DNA of 64,000 nucleotides from Nitrosospira sp. (GTDB lineage Bacteria; Pseudomonadota; Gammaproteobacteria; Burkholderiales; Nitrosomonadaceae): contig JACDSH010000019.1 of the NCBI GenBank assembly GCA_013450215.1, positions 44,658 through 108,657 of the forward strand, in the 5' to 3' direction. Positions 51,202 to 61,388 of this stretch are shown piece after piece. Under the pieces are notes generated by a model. The model ran no database searches and was not told where the DNA came from. It saw only the letters and a list, made by a program, of their open reading frames with translations. Made by a program: the position numbers and the translations under genes. Position 1 is the first letter of the stretch. The number at the start of each line of letters is the position of its first letter.

Positions 51202-52014
51202 TTATTCCTTGCCAAGATCATCACCCATTACACGGGCGCGCTCATGAGCCGCATAGATCGCGCGCACAATAGCGCTACCAATTCCGTCATGTTCCATGCT
51301 CTGAACTGCGCTCTCCGTGGTTCCGCCCTTTGAAGTAACCCGTGCACGCAGCGTGGAGACATCCTCCTCACTCTGACTTGCCAACTTAGCCGCACCGAGA
51401 AAGGTTTCTATGCCCAGTTGCCTCGCCTGCGCTGCATCCAACCCAAGCTCTACTGCAGCCCGCTGCAAAGCTTCAATAAAATAAAAAACATAAGCCGGCC
51501 CGCTGCCAGATACGGCGGTAAGTGCATCCAGTAACTCCTCTCTCTCCAGCCACAGAACGGTACCCACCGCAGCAAGAATGTCCTGAGCATGCTGCTTTTG
51601 CTGAGAGCTTACCCCCGGCAATGCATAAAGGCCGGTCACCGCCGCACGCACTAGCGCTGGGGTGTTCGGCATGGCTCGCACCAATTGCGCATACCCCCCC
51701 AACCAGCGACATATATCTCGAGTACGAATGCCCGCGGCGATGGAAATGACCAAGTGGTCCGTAAGAAGTGGCGCCAGTTGCTGTGCCACGCCCGCAAGCT
51801 GCTGTGGCTTCACTGCCAGCACGATCACATCGACACCCCTGACACCATCAGCAAGATCTGCCATCGAGGCCACCCCAAAATCATGCGTCATTTTCTCGCG
51901 CCCTTCCGCCCCAATCTCAACTACACGTATTTGCATGGCGGAATACCCTTGCTGCAACATCCCACCAATCAAAGCAGAGGCCATGTTGCCACCGCCGATG
52001 AAAGTGATATTCAT
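51202..52014 (-). CDS. proC: Pyrroline-5-carboxylate reductase
   Basis: ProC (about 270 residues) catalyses the last step of proline synthesis with NAD(P)H. The N-terminal ITFIGGGNMASALIGGM is the Rossmann loop. VLAVKPQQL, LVRAMPNTPALV, SGSGPAYVFYFIEAL and VTSKGGTTESAVQ are the conserved family stretches. ATG 52014 has AAGG 6 bases upstream; a longer frame adds 16 unrelated residues. The yggS gene that often precedes proC is not in this window. Confidence 0.97.
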   Translation of the reverse strand: MNITFIGGGNMASALIGGMLQQGYSAMQIRVVEIGAEGREKMTHDFGVASMADLADGVRGVDVIVLAVKPQQLAGVAQQLAPLLTDHLVISIAAGIRTRDICRWLGGYAQLVRAMPNTPALVRAAVTGLYALPGVSSQQKQHAQDILAAVGTVLWLEREELLDALTAVSGSGPAYVFYFIEALQRAAVELGLDAAQARQLGIETFLGAAKLASQSEEDVSTLRARVTSKGGTTESAVQSMEHDGIGSAIVRAIYAAHERARVMGDDLGKE

Positions 52015-52168
52015 AGAAGACCTTAAGCTGTTATAGTTTTGTAAGGTTGAATGATATACCAAGCTTAGGGGGCATTACCCCTGAGCGGGCAACCCTGATT
52101 CGAGCGGCCTTCTGCCCGTTCATAACCGATATCCGGTATTACACATTAACATTGTCCTGAAGTTTTAT

Positions 52169-52984
52169 TTATTTCTGACAGTGCGGGCAATAGAAACTTG
52201 ATCGCTGTCCCTGTTTAATTTGTCGGATAATGGCACCGCATTTTCGGCAGGAATGACCAGTACGGTCATATACCCAATACTGCTGTTGGAAATATCCTGC
52301 TTTGCCGTCACTGTTGACATAATCTCGCAAGCTGCTCCCGCCTGCCTTGATCGCGAGCTTGAGTGTCTCCTTTATCGCCTGGGCCAGACTCTCACAACGA
52401 CCCATGCCGATCCGGCCTGCGGCAGTTTTTGGATTAATGCCCGCGTGAAACAGAGCTTCACTCGCATAGATATTACCGATCCCGACAACGACATGACTAT
52501 TCATCAGAACCTCCTTGATACTTGAGCCACGACCACGAGTCCTAGCATACAAAACACCCCCATCAAACCCTAAGGTCAGTGGCTCTGGCCCAAGCTGTGC
52601 TAATAACGGGTGCTGCAAGATGTCATCACTTGTCCATAAGATTGCGCCAAAACGGCGCGGGTCAGTCAAACGCAATACCGTGCCACTCTCCAGCTCTAAG
52701 TCGAAGTGGTCGTGTTTTTGTGGCGGAATGCCAGCAGATAGAATACGCAGACTGCCAGACATGCCCAGATGAAGAATTAGTGTACCCTTGCCGCAATCAA
52801 GCAATAGATATTTCGCGCGCCGCGCTACCTGATGAACCTCGAGTCCGACCAGTGTCCTCTCCAGATGACCCGGTACTGGCCAGCGTAGATTTGGGTTGCG
52901 CACCGCGATGCCTGCAATGCGTTGCCCCATGAGATAAGGCTCAATGCCACGCCGAGTTACTTCAACTTCAGGGAGCTCTGGCAT
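52169..52984 (-). CDS. mutM: Formamidopyrimidine-DNA glycosylase (MutM/Fpg)
   Basis: MutM (271 residues) removes 8-oxoguanine and other oxidised purines. The N-terminal [17 protein letters not shown] supplies the catalytic proline and glutamate. [22 protein letters not shown] and [18 protein letters not shown] are conserved. The C-terminal zinc finger CRKCGAI...YCPHC is complete. The ATG overlaps the stop of the DUF4340 gene upstream (TGATG), linking it to the Gld-like ABC genes. Confidence 0.97.
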   Translation of the reverse strand: MPELPEVEVTRRGIEPYLMGQRIAGIAVRNPNLRWPVPGHLERTLVGLEVHQVARRAKYLLLDCGKGTLILHLGMSGSLRILSAGIPPQKHDHFDLELESGTVLRLTDPRRFGAILWTSDDILQHPLLAQLGPEPLTLGFDGGVLYARTRGRGSSIKEVLMNSHVVVGIGNIYASEALFHAGINPKTAAGRIGMGRCESLAQAIKETLKLAIKAGGSSLRDYVNSDGKAGYFQQQYWVYDRTGHSCRKCGAIIRQIKQGQRSSFYCPHCQK

Positions 52985-53844
52985 CAACCACCCACTGCAG
53001 TGTAAGGATTAAGTAGTCGTCTACCAGTCTCGCCAGGAAAGCGGTAACGTATCCCCGTATCTACTCTCAGCAGGATCAGCTCAGGTTGCTGCTGCAGAAT
53101 TGTCAGCTGTATCCCCCCGCCGCCCCGCAAAGTTATCTTGATCCCCTGCTTACCATCACCGATTTGATTCGGTCCCTCTGTATCCATCGAAAGGCCGGCT
53201 GCATATGCTTGCTGCCAAGACTGCACCCAGTGAATGAATTCATTCTGGGTCAAGGATGCATTCGGTTTCTCAGGAGCTATACGCCAACCACCATCCAGTT
53301 CCATCACTTTGACCTTCTCAAACTCAAACCCAATCGGAATCTCGCCTTGCGAAAACAGTCTGGGACTGAGCAGCTCGATCGGCTGCCGCGCGAGCATCGT
53401 TGCATATCGCCGCTCAAGAAGATGGATGCTTCCATTGTTAGCAACATATTGTTCGTTGGTGATGGGCACGAATCCGCCAAAACTGAATAGCTCTTTGTCG
53501 ATATAGAGCTGCGCTGCCGGCTGCAGCAGATCAAAACGTTCCAAATCTATTGCTGGAAAACGGCGCAGGCTGGTAGCTGTCAGTATCTCCAGAATCTGCC
53601 CTACTTTGATCTCATCGGCTCTACCTTGTATTGGCTCCAATAGATCCCAATTCTCGCCTATTTTCTGTAGAACAATTCCCACCCCCTGCCGCTCAATACG
53701 AAGACTCTGTACATTCTCCGCCGCCTGCGATGAGACCTTGTATTCCTGGGGATCGTTTTGAGGTTTAGGCTTGAAATAAACCCATACCGCTAGGCTGGCA
53801 ACAGCAGCCAGCATGGTCAGATTCAGTAGTGAGCGAGATGTCAT
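52984..53844 (-). CDS. DUF4340 membrane-anchored protein
   Basis: A 286-residue protein with one N-terminal membrane helix ([19 protein letters not shown]) and an extracytoplasmic domain. The beginning ([33 protein letters not shown]) fits DUF4340, a domain usually found with GldG-like proteins and ABC-2 permeases. Function unknown; it is probably an accessory part of the neighbouring transporter. It starts 12 bases after the GldG-like gene and overlaps mutM. Confidence 0.8.
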   Translation of the reverse strand: MTSRSLLNLTMLAAVASLAVWVYFKPKPQNDPQEYKVSSQAAENVQSLRIERQGVGIVLQKIGENWDLLEPIQGRADEIKVGQILEILTATSLRRFPAIDLERFDLLQPAAQLYIDKELFSFGGFVPITNEQYVANNGSIHLLERRYATMLARQPIELLSPRLFSQGEIPIGFEFEKVKVMELDGGWRIAPEKPNASLTQNEFIHWVQSWQQAYAAGLSMDTEGPNQIGDGKQGIKITLRGGGGIQLTILQQQPELILLRVDTGIRYRFPGETGRRLLNPYTAVGG

Positions 53845-53856
53845 GGAGGCGGAGTC

Positions 53857-55212
53857 TCAGCCTCTTCTGCGTCGGTACCACACGGTCGCACCACCAACCA
53901 GAAAAACGATTGGCAGCCCGATCATGACAACGATGGAAGTGATCGTCAGAGCGGACTGACTAAAGACTAGACTGCTGTCGAGCGTGGCTCGTGGCTGAAT
54001 GGCAATGAGCTCCTCATCTTCAGCCAACCAGTTGATGAGATTGACACCAAAATCTAAATTACTACCGTTACCGAGATAGCTATTAGCAAGAAAATGGCCG
54101 CTACCGATCACCACGATCCTCTGCTCTCTCTCTTCCAGAGTGCGGCTCAAGGCAACAGCAATCCCAACTGGACCTGCCACGTCATGAGTTTGGTTGAATG
54201 TGATGTCACCTTGCAGGTTGCCGTTTTCTACCCAACCACTCTGGGCCACCTCCACCAGCGAAACGGTACGCCACTCCTCATTTTCGTTGGCGATTATCTG
54301 TCGCGCAAATGGGAACACCGTAATGTAATCAAAGTTATGCGTGATGGGGTGCTGCCCGTAGTCTGTTCCCAGCGCGAATGTAATCGGCGCTTTCAATTGC
54401 TGCGCCTGCGGATCTATCACTATTCCCGACGTAAGCGTTAGATCCAACCTCTCCACCAGTAGTTGCATCCCCCGTAAAGGCTCTTGATCTATCAGCCACA
54501 GCAAGTTACCCCCACGATCAATGTACGCGAGGAGCTTATCCATCTCCCCTTCCAGCAGATCTGCTTGTGGCGATGCGATGATCAACATACTCGCGTTGCC
54601 GGGTATCTCTTGGGCTGCAGTGAGATTGATCGATCCAGTCTTTAATCCCTTGAGTGCGAGCTGCTTACCGAACTCCCCTAGATCATGATTAGCCGCGCCA
54701 TCGAGCCTGCGCTCGCCATGACCGGTGAGACTTACCACCAGCCTCTCACTGGATCGTGCTAACCGCATCAACAGGTTGGTGAATGCTTGCTCATTAACTG
54801 TACTGAGGCGTTCACTCCTCCCAGAAAACACCACCACCATCTCGCCATTGATCTCGATACCCGCCTCCTGTGCTAGCTTTGGCTGCTCAGCAGGATCGAC
54901 AAAGGTCAGAGTAAAGTCAGACTTAGCGCGCTGATAGAGCCCAAGGAAGTCACCGATGATTTTACGGATATCCCCCAGTCGCACATCCTGTGGCGTAGCA
55001 TAAACGGTGACGTGGATCGGGCCACTCATCTTTTGCAGAACTTCCACGCTTGCCTGACTCAGACTGTTCCGCTTATTCTGACTGACATCCCATTGCACCT
55101 TAGTCTCCCATGCCAGATAACCTAGGAGGCTGACCAGCGTCAGCAAGAGCGCAACGAATATGCCGTCCTGGACCAACCAATGCAGACGCAGCTTCTTATC
55201 TACTGTGATCAT
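53857..55212 (-). CDS. GldG-like ABC auxiliary protein
   Basis: A 451-residue protein with an N-terminal membrane helix (GIFVALLLTLVSLLGYLAW), a large extracytoplasmic domain and a C-terminal helix (SIVVMIGLPIVFLVGGATVWY) followed by YRRRRG. Stretches such as WDVSQNKRNSLSQASVEVLQKM and VSLTGHGERRLDG match the GldG/ABC-2 auxiliary family. In gliding Bacteroidetes GldA, GldF and GldG form an ABC complex; in Proteobacteria the substrate is unknown. Close to the permease gene upstream (15 bases) and to DUF4340 downstream. Confidence 0.85.
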   Translation of the reverse strand: MITVDKKLRLHWLVQDGIFVALLLTLVSLLGYLAWETKVQWDVSQNKRNSLSQASVEVLQKMSGPIHVTVYATPQDVRLGDIRKIIGDFLGLYQRAKSDFTLTFVDPAEQPKLAQEAGIEINGEMVVVFSGRSERLSTVNEQAFTNLLMRLARSSERLVVSLTGHGERRLDGAANHDLGEFGKQLALKGLKTGSINLTAAQEIPGNASMLIIASPQADLLEGEMDKLLAYIDRGGNLLWLIDQEPLRGMQLLVERLDLTLTSGIVIDPQAQQLKAPITFALGTDYGQHPITHNFDYITVFPFARQIIANENEEWRTVSLVEVAQSGWVENGNLQGDITFNQTHDVAGPVGIAVALSRTLEEREQRIVVIGSGHFLANSYLGNGSNLDFGVNLINWLAEDEELIAIQPRATLDSSLVFSQSALTITSIVVMIGLPIVFLVGGATVWYRRRRG

Positions 55213-55227
55213 TCGTTTGGATTGAAT

Positions 55228-55971
55228 TCAACCGCGCAGACGCTCCCCATCCAGTCGGCGAATGGCCAGCACTAGAAAGGTAAGGATGAACAAGGAAAAA
55301 TAGGCAAGATCGAAGGTATCGATCAGGCCGCGATTAAAGCTTTCATAATGCTTGAGTAGGGAAAGGGTACGCATGATACTGCCCCCGTCATCTGCGGCAA
55401 TGTCCATAACCCACAGTCCCAGTAAGATTCCAAGAGTGCCAGCTGCAGCAACTGCTGGCTGGGCAGTGAGGGAAGAGATATACAGTCCAAGCGCAGCAAA
55501 GCAGGCACATATCAGCAGCAGACCGACTGCATTGCTCAGCAACAATCCGATATCGAGCGTTCCGCCCATCAGTAGCGATAACGAGAGAACCATAACTAGG
55601 AATATCACGCCGCAAAAGAAAATCATCAGACCGAGAAACTTCCCCAAAACGATGTCGGTCATTGAGATCGGCGCGGAGGTGAGTAAGGTCATGGTATGGT
55701 TACGGCGCTCTTCGGCAATAAGTCTCATGGTCAAGAGCGGGGTCGCCATCAAGAGTACTGCCGCAGCCATGGCGAATATCGGAGCAACGATGATCTCTGT
55801 CACACCCGGCGGATTAGCAATTTGCACGAGCTGTGACTGAACCTCCAGAAAGGCATCGAGACGTCCCATAAAGACCCACCCCAGAACCAGCTGCACCAAC
55901 GCCAGAAGCGTCCAAGCCAGCGACGAAGCGAACAGAGCCTTTAATTCCTTGAAGGCGATGGTGAAGATCAT
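55228..55971 (-). CDS. ABC-2 type permease, GldF-like
   Basis: A 247-residue membrane protein with six hydrophobic segments. It has the ABC-2 pattern: IFTIAFKELKALFASSLAW at the start, then ATPLLTMRLIAEERRNHTMTLLTSAPIS, a conserved stretch of the GldF-type permeases, and LGLYISSLTAQPAVAAAG. The start overlaps the stop of the ATPase gene (ATGA). It probably forms the membrane channel of the ATPase and the GldG-like protein. Substrate unknown. Confidence 0.85.
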   Translation of the reverse strand: MIFTIAFKELKALFASSLAWTLLALVQLVLGWVFMGRLDAFLEVQSQLVQIANPPGVTEIIVAPIFAMAAAVLLMATPLLTMRLIAEERRNHTMTLLTSAPISMTDIVLGKFLGLMIFFCGVIFLVMVLSLSLLMGGTLDIGLLLSNAVGLLLICACFAALGLYISSLTAQPAVAAAGTLGILLGLWVMDIAADDGGSIMRTLSLLKHYESFNRGLIDTFDLAYFSLFILTFLVLAIRRLDGERLRG

Positions 55972-56729
55972 GAGGCTTGAATATCTCCGGGACTTGCCTC
56001 ACCCAAGGTGAGCTGTGAGAACACCTCTTCCAGACTAGTCTTTTTTTGTTTCAATCCATCGATAGAATCATTGAAGACCATCCTCCCCCGGTGCATGATC
56101 TGAACCCGGTCACACACAGTTTCAACTTCCGACAGGATGTGTGTGGAAAGAATCACGCTGTGCTCTGCACCAAGCTCGCGTATAAGGGAACGGATTTCGC
56201 GCATTTGGTTGGGGTCCAGCCCTGCTGTCGGCTCATCAAGAATAACCACATCCGGATTATGTATGATCGCCTGAGCGATACCGACTCGTTGCTGATAACC
56301 CTTCGACAATGAACCGATTAACTGCCTCCCTACATCACTCAGCCCACACCGCTGCTTAGTTTTAACCAATGCTGGACGCAGGATAGCACTGGCCACCCGG
56401 TGTAACTTGGCAACAAGTAAAAGGTACTCGTCCACTCTCAGTTCGCGATAGAGCGGTGGTACTTCTGGTAGATAACCGATCCGCGCTTTGGCATCTCGCG
56501 GCCTACCCAGCATATCTATGCCGCAGATTGTCACGCTACCCGCACTGGGGGAAAGATTGCCAGTGAGCATACGCATCGTAGTCGTCTTACCCGCACCATT
56601 GGGCCCAAGGAATCCCAGTACTTCACCACGCCTCAACTCCAGATTGACTTCACATACTGCGGCGCGATTGCCAAAGTCTCGACAAAGACCCTGGGCCAAG
56701 ATGGTAGTGGAAATCGTTTTTTCATTCAT
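55968..56729 (-). CDS. ABC transporter ATP-binding protein, GldA-like
   Basis: A 253-residue ATPase. Walker A is LGPNGAGKTTTMRML (near 40-54), the Q-loop is in GYLPEVPPLYREL, the signature is SLSKGYQQRVGIAQAI, Walker B is VVILDEPTAGLDPNQ, and the switch histidine is in ILSTHILSEVE. First gene of the four-gene ABC unit; mutM follows by overlap. It is divergent from the TPR gene on the plus strand; the roughly 260-base gap must hold both promoters. Confidence 0.9.
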   Translation of the reverse strand: MNEKTISTTILAQGLCRDFGNRAAVCEVNLELRRGEVLGFLGPNGAGKTTTMRMLTGNLSPSAGSVTICGIDMLGRPRDAKARIGYLPEVPPLYRELRVDEYLLLVAKLHRVASAILRPALVKTKQRCGLSDVGRQLIGSLSKGYQQRVGIAQAIIHNPDVVILDEPTAGLDPNQMREIRSLIRELGAEHSVILSTHILSEVETVCDRVQIMHRGRMVFNDSIDGLKQKKTSLEEVFSQLTLGEASPGDIQAS

Positions 56730-56993
56730 GAGGGCACTTCCATGGATCGCGATTCTTGAACAGCTAGCACGTCATTTGATTATTTACGTCTGCTTTCAGC
56801 TATCAAATAGCAGGTCACCCACTCTCTAAATTGATAATGGCGTCTTCGCCGAGCCTAGCGGACTTTTACAATCATTCAGATCCGCTCTCAATGTCCGCTT
56901 GTGATAAGCATGAAATATACCTAATATGTGAGGTGTATTGAAACTTGTTCCGCCCTTTATAGTCTTATTTTTGAACCCTGTCTGGATTTTTCC

Positions 56994-58706
56994 ATGAATC
57001 TTAAAATTCTTGGCGTGCTGCTGCCGCTCAGCCTTGTCGCCTGTGTGCAGATTCCGTCTAGGACCGGAGGCGAGTCATCAGAGCAGGCTAAGGTTGGGCA
57101 ATTAAAATTGCCCGTGCAGCGATTGACCGAACCCATGCTGTTCGATTTTTTACTGGGAGAAACAGCGCTGCAACGTGGCGAATCAGAGATCGCTACCGGG
57201 ATCTATCTCAGACTTGCAAGGAGCACACGTGACCCGCGCATTGCTCAACGCGCAACCGAGGTGGCCCTGCGCTCTCGTCAGCCAGCACCGGCACTTGAAA
57301 CGGCCGCACTCTGGGTGGAACTTGATCCAAATGCAATGAATGCCCGTCAGGCTAATGCCGCGCTACTCGTTAGTGTAGACAGGCTGGATGAGGCTCGCCC
57401 TCATCTGGAGAGGTTACTGGCTTCTGAGGGAAACGGTATTAACGAGGCATTTATGCAACTGAACGGCCTCCTCGCCCGTAGCACCGATAAGCCTGCGATA
57501 CTTGAACTGGTACAACATCTCTCCAAGCCCTATCCTGATCTGCCGGAGGCCCACTTCGCCATCTCCCAAGCAGCTTGGTTTGCCAACCAGTTCGATATTG
57601 CATTGGCAGAAATGAAACAGGCCCTAGCATTGCGTCCGAATTGGGAGACAGCGGCGATCTATCTGGGTCGGATATTACAACGCGCCTCTGGCAGCGCAGC
57701 CATTGAATTTTATAAAGAGTATCTCGATAGCTATCCTAAGTACAACGATACGCGCGTTGCCTATGCCCGTTTATTGACGGCGGAAAAACATTATCTCCAG
57801 GCGCGAGAACAGTTCCAAAAATTGCTGATGGAGAACCTGGCTAATGCTGACATCATCCTGGCGGTGGGCCTTCTGTCGATGGAGTTGCGTGATTACGATG
57901 CAGCGGAAATGAATTTCAAGAGGGTTCTAGAGTTAGATTATAGAGAGCCGGGGGTGGTCCGCTTCTACTTGGCGGGAATTTATGAGAAGACTCAGCAAAC
58001 TGAAGCAGCGATGAAATGGTATCTCTCTGTAACCAGTGGCGATCAGTATCTTCCATCGCAAATTAGGTATGCCGTGCTGCTGGCCAAGCAGGGCAAGATT
58101 ACTGAAGCCCGCCAGCACTTGCAACAACTTCCCGCCACGAGTGATCTGCAATCAGCTCGACTGATAATCGCAGAGGCGCAGTTGCTACGCGAGGCAGGTG
58201 CTGATCAAGAGGTATTCTCTGTTCTCGGTCGCGGCTTGGAAAAACTACCCGACTATCCTGAGTTACTTTATGACCATGCCCTAGCAGCAGATAAGGTCGG
58301 CAAGCCCGAGATACTGGAGCGTGATCTGCGGAAACTGATTCGACTGAAGCCTGATCATGCACACGCTTATAACGCCCTCGGATACAGCTTTGTAGAACAT
58401 AACCGACGTTTAATAGAGGCCCTGGAACTGATCGAGAGGGCGAGCACACTCTCTCCCAATGACCCCTACATAATGGACAGCTTGGGATGGGTACATTACC
58501 GCATGGGCGATCTTAACCAAGGGACTGACTACCTGAGGCGGGCATTCACGATCTATCCAGACCCTGAAATTGGAGCCCATCTGGGCGAGATCTTGTGGGT
58601 ACAGGATTTAAAAGATGAAGCGCGCGAGATCTGGAATTCCGCGCTTAAAAGCGGGCCTAACAACGAGGTGCTACTTAAGACCATTAAGAAGTTCATACCC
58701 CAGTGA
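56994..58706 (+). CDS. Tetratricopeptide-repeat lipoprotein
   Basis: A protein of about 570 residues. The signal peptide MNLKILGVLLPLSLVAC ends in a lipobox (LVAC), so it is probably lipid-anchored. The rest consists of TPR-type helical pairs, clear in the C-terminal part: AHAYNALGYSFVEHNRRLIEALELIERA and PYIMDSLGWVHYRMGDLNQGTDYLRRAF. Relatives precede lolB in many Betaproteobacteria; function is not defined, though a scaffold role in the envelope is likely. ATG 56994 is chosen because the signal peptide begins there; a longer frame from 56928 lacks one. Confidence 0.85.
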   Translation: MNLKILGVLLPLSLVACVQIPSRTGGESSEQAKVGQLKLPVQRLTEPMLFDFLLGETALQRGESEIATGIYLRLARSTRDPRIAQRATEVALRSRQPAPALETAALWVELDPNAMNARQANAALLVSVDRLDEARPHLERLLASEGNGINEAFMQLNGLLARSTDKPAILELVQHLSKPYPDLPEAHFAISQAAWFANQFDIALAEMKQALALRPNWETAAIYLGRILQRASGSAAIEFYKEYLDSYPKYNDTRVAYARLLTAEKHYLQAREQFQKLLMENLANADIILAVGLLSMELRDYDAAEMNFKRVLELDYREPGVVRFYLAGIYEKTQQTEAAMKWYLSVTSGDQYLPSQIRYAVLLAKQGKITEARQHLQQLPATSDLQSARLIIAEAQLLREAGADQEVFSVLGRGLEKLPDYPELLYDHALAADKVGKPEILERDLRKLIRLKPDHAHAYNALGYSFVEHNRRLIEALELIERASTLSPNDPYIMDSLGWVHYRMGDLNQGTDYLRRAFTIYPDPEIGAHLGEILWVQDLKDEAREIWNSALKSGPNNEVLLKTIKKFIPQ

Positions 58707-58738
58707 CGAGTTATTGCGTTGGAGAGAGGACTCGTTGC

Positions 58739-59356
58739 GTGAGTCCCTCACCTTCTAATAGGTACGGGATGATTCTTTTTCTCTTTCCATTCTTGGTTAG
58801 TTGCGCTGCTCTAAACAACAAAAATGCTGTCATCGATACCTCCCTTATTGAATCCTCAGTTATTAAGGATGGCGCAAGGCCCGCTAATTTTGGATTGATC
58901 GGCAGGGTCTCAGTGAGAGATGAGAGACAGGGCTTCTCTGGCGGCATCCACTGGCAGCACACCGATACAGGCGACGAGATTCTACTCTTATCCCCCTTAG
59001 GTCAGGTGGTGGCGAAGATTCAGTCCGGCGCTGAAGGTGTTAGCCTCACCACCTCCGAGAAAAAGATCTATCACGCTGCCGGTATGGAGCATTTAACCGA
59101 ACAAGCTTTGGGTTGGTATCTACCACTCGAGGGCTTGCAATACTGGATACAAAGCATGAACTCCCCTACGACGGCCGCCTCACTGGGCCGGGACAGTAAT
59201 GGACGAGTTGTCACTATCCGGCAGGACGGCTGGGAGATCGCTTACGTGAGTTACTTTCCGTCAGGGCAATTTCAAATTGAACGCCCCAAGGTGCTGATGC
59301 TCAACCATGGCGATCTTCGGATAAGGCTGGTCATTGATCAGTGGAAGACCGACTAA
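58739..59356 (+). CDS. lolB: Outer-membrane lipoprotein LolB
   Basis: A protein of about 205 residues. A short signal (MILFLFPFLVSC) with lipobox LVSC is followed by ANFGLIGRVSVRDERQGFSGGIHWQHTDTGD in pieces typical of LolB, and by ILLLSPLGQVVAKIQ and LGWYLPLEGLQYWIQ. LolB receives lipoproteins from LolA and inserts them in the outer membrane. GTG 58739 is preferred: GGAGAGAGGA ends 8 bases before it and it adds a basic residue before the hydrophobic core. ATG 58769 and GTG 58703 are alternatives. It directly follows the TPR gene and precedes ispE. Confidence 0.88.
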   Translation: MSPSPSNRYGMILFLFPFLVSCAALNNKNAVIDTSLIESSVIKDGARPANFGLIGRVSVRDERQGFSGGIHWQHTDTGDEILLLSPLGQVVAKIQSGAEGVSLTTSEKKIYHAAGMEHLTEQALGWYLPLEGLQYWIQSMNSPTTAASLGRDSNGRVVTIRQDGWEIAYVSYFPSGQFQIERPKVLMLNHGDLRIRLVIDQWKTD

Positions 59357-59380
59357 TCCACCCATTCAATTCTCATAAAT

Positions 59381-60220
59381 ATGCTTACTTACCCCGCGCC
59401 CGCCAAGATCAATCTTTTTCTACATGTAGTAGGACGTAGGACGGACGGTTATCACCTGCTACAAACCGTTTTTCGATTCCTTGATCTCTCTGATGAGCTG
59501 CGTTTTACATTGCAAGAAAGTGGTACGGTAAAGCTACATACACCCACCCCCGACGTACCTGACGAGAGCAACCTGTGCGTCAGGGCTGCTAAGCTATTAC
59601 AGCAGGAAAGCAATACCTCTTTTGGGGTAGACATCTCTCTGGAGAAGCATATCCCGATGGGCGGAGGGCTGGGCGGCGGAAGCTCGGATGCGGCTACCAC
59701 TTTACTTGCGCTTAACCGCTTATGGGGACTCGGCTGGACACGAGCCCGCCTGATGGAGCTTGGGCTCCGGTTGGGAGCAGATGTGCCGGTATTCATTTTT
59801 GGTGAGAATGCCTTTGCCGAAGGGGTCGGCGAGAAACTCACCCCCATCAAGCTACCATCAGCCTGGTACCTTGTCCTCACCCCACCGGTACAGGTACCAA
59901 CGGCTAAGGTCTTTGCCAGTAACGAATTGACACGAAACACGATTCCCATCAAAATACCGCCCTTTTCCATCGCTCAAGGACATAACGATCTGGAGTCGGT
60001 GGTGTGCCGAGCATATCCTGAAGTAGCGAAGCATCTGCAGTGGCTCAGACAGCTTAAAAACGCTACGATGGCGGCAATGACAGGTTCAGGTGCGTGCGTG
60101 TTTGCTGAGTTCGCCAGCGAGGCACAAGCACAAGAGTCATTGACACAGCTTCCCGTCGATATGCGGGGAATTGTAGCTCGGGGACTGGAGCGTCATCCCA
60201 TATATGATTTTGCGGAATAA
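59381..60220 (+). CDS. ispE: 4-diphosphocytidyl-2-C-methyl-D-erythritol kinase
   Basis: IspE (279 residues), a GHMP kinase of the MEP isoprenoid pathway. The N-terminal YPAPAKINLFLHVVGRRTDGYHLLQT is diagnostic, and the ATP-binding glycine loop IPMGGGLGGGSSDAAT lies near residues 87-102. LGADVPVFIFGENAFAEGVGE and MTGSGACVFAEF complete the pattern. No ribosome binding site is seen before the ATG. The tRNA-Gln gene begins 7 bases after its stop. Confidence 0.97.
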   Translation: MLTYPAPAKINLFLHVVGRRTDGYHLLQTVFRFLDLSDELRFTLQESGTVKLHTPTPDVPDESNLCVRAAKLLQQESNTSFGVDISLEKHIPMGGGLGGGSSDAATTLLALNRLWGLGWTRARLMELGLRLGADVPVFIFGENAFAEGVGEKLTPIKLPSAWYLVLTPPVQVPTAKVFASNELTRNTIPIKIPPFSIAQGHNDLESVVCRAYPEVAKHLQWLRQLKNATMAAMTGSGACVFAEFASEAQAQESLTQLPVDMRGIVARGLERHPIYDFAE

Positions 60221-60226
60221 TAATTT

Positions 60227-60301
60227 TGGGGAGTCGCCAAGTGGTAAGGCACCGGATTTTGATTCCGGCATTCGTAGGTTCGATCCCTACCTCCCCAGCC
60301 A
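60227..60301 (+). tRNA. tRNA-Gln (anticodon TTG), CCA encoded
   Basis: The acceptor arms TGGGGAG and CTCCCCA pair over 7 bp. The anticodon stem CCGGA/TCCGG closes a 7-base loop TTTTGAT with anticodon TTG at 60259-60261. The T arm contains GGTTCGATCC. Discriminator G and CCA are encoded. Its position between ispE and prs is the usual one in Betaproteobacteria. Confidence 0.97.
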
Positions 60302-60406
60302 GTTTCAAATGTTAGAGCCCAAGATCGCCACGATCATCTGGCAGATCCGGTTTGATCAGGAGTAAGTTGTGTCCTTTATCCACGTCTCTAGTCTCCATCT
60401 CTAGCC

Positions 60407-61357
60407 ATGGCCTACGATAGCTTGATGGTCTTCACTGGCAATGCCAATCCGAAGCTGGCTCAGGATGTTGTGCGGCATCTCAATATCCATCTAGGGCGGG
60501 CAACCGTAGGCCGTTTCAGCGACGGCGAAATCATGGTTGAGATTTTGGAGAATGTTCGCGGCAAGGACGTATTTATATTGCAGTCGACCTGCGCTCCCAC
60601 CAACGACACCCTGATGGAGTTACTGGTACTGGTGGACGCACTGAAACGGGCCTCTGCTGGACGTGTCACTGCTGCAATACCATATTTCGGCTATGCCCGC
60701 CAAGACAGAAGGCCACGTTCTGCAAGGGTACCAATCACAGCCAAAGTCGTTGCTAATATGCTGACCACGGTCGGCGTTGACCGTCTACTGACGATGGACT
60801 TGCATGCAGATCAGATCCAAGGGTTCTTCGATATCCCTGTGGACAATATCTATAGTATGCCGATACTGCTGGGTGACTTATGGAAAAGTAATTACCAAAA
60901 CCTGGTCGTGGTCTCTCCCGATGTCGGTGGTGTTGTACGGGCAAGACAAATGGCAAAACGTTTAGAATGTGATCTAGCAATCATTGACAAGCGCCGACCG
61001 AAGCCCAATGTGGCTAAGGTGATGAACATCATCGGCGAGGTTAAGGGTCGTAATTGCGTCATCATGGACGACATGGTCGATACCGCCAATACCTTGTGTG
61101 AGGCTGCCAGGGCACTGAAAGAACAAGGCGCATCGAGTGTAATGGCCTATTGTACGCATGCAGTTCTGTCAGGTAATGCAGTGGAGCGGATTCAGAGCTC
61201 AGCGCTGGATAAGTTAGTGGTCACGGATACCATCCCTCTTCGTGAGGATGCCAAGACCTGTGACCGTATCTTTCAGTTGAGTGTTGCCAGTCTATTGGCA
61301 GAGACAGTGTTACGCATCAGTAACGAGGATTCAGTGAGTTCACTATTCATGGAATAG
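60407..61357 (+). CDS. prs: Ribose-phosphate pyrophosphokinase
   Basis: PRPP synthase (316 residues) makes phosphoribosyl pyrophosphate for nucleotides, histidine and tryptophan. The conserved [51 protein letters not shown] and the PRPP-binding [18 protein letters not shown] are all present. The ATG at 60407 has no visible Shine-Dalgarno sequence. It lies 105 bases after tRNA-Gln. Confidence 0.98.
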   Translation: MAYDSLMVFTGNANPKLAQDVVRHLNIHLGRATVGRFSDGEIMVEILENVRGKDVFILQSTCAPTNDTLMELLVLVDALKRASAGRVTAAIPYFGYARQDRRPRSARVPITAKVVANMLTTVGVDRLLTMDLHADQIQGFFDIPVDNIYSMPILLGDLWKSNYQNLVVVSPDVGGVVRARQMAKRLECDLAIIDKRRPKPNVAKVMNIIGEVKGRNCVIMDDMVDTANTLCEAARALKEQGASSVMAYCTHAVLSGNAVERIQSSALDKLVVTDTIPLREDAKTCDRIFQLSVASLLAETVLRISNEDSVSSLFME

Positions 61358-61361
61358 GGTT

Positions 61362-61383
61362 GGGCGTGTTATGCGCCCTTTTG
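61362..61383 (+). terminator. Weak terminator after prs
   Basis: GGGCGT and GCGCCC (one wobble pair) form a 6-bp stem with a 5-base loop followed by TTTTG, starting 4 bases after the prs stop. The stem and T tract are short, so it may attenuate rather than stop transcription into rplY. Confidence 0.45.
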
Positions 61384-61388
61384 TAATC

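Noticed and set aside
60063..60308. Minus-strand ORF of 81 residues with GEVGIEPTNAGIKIRC
   Set aside because: It runs antisense across tRNA-Gln and the end of ispE. This peptide is a known type of spurious ORF arising from tRNA sequence, and both underlying genes are certain.
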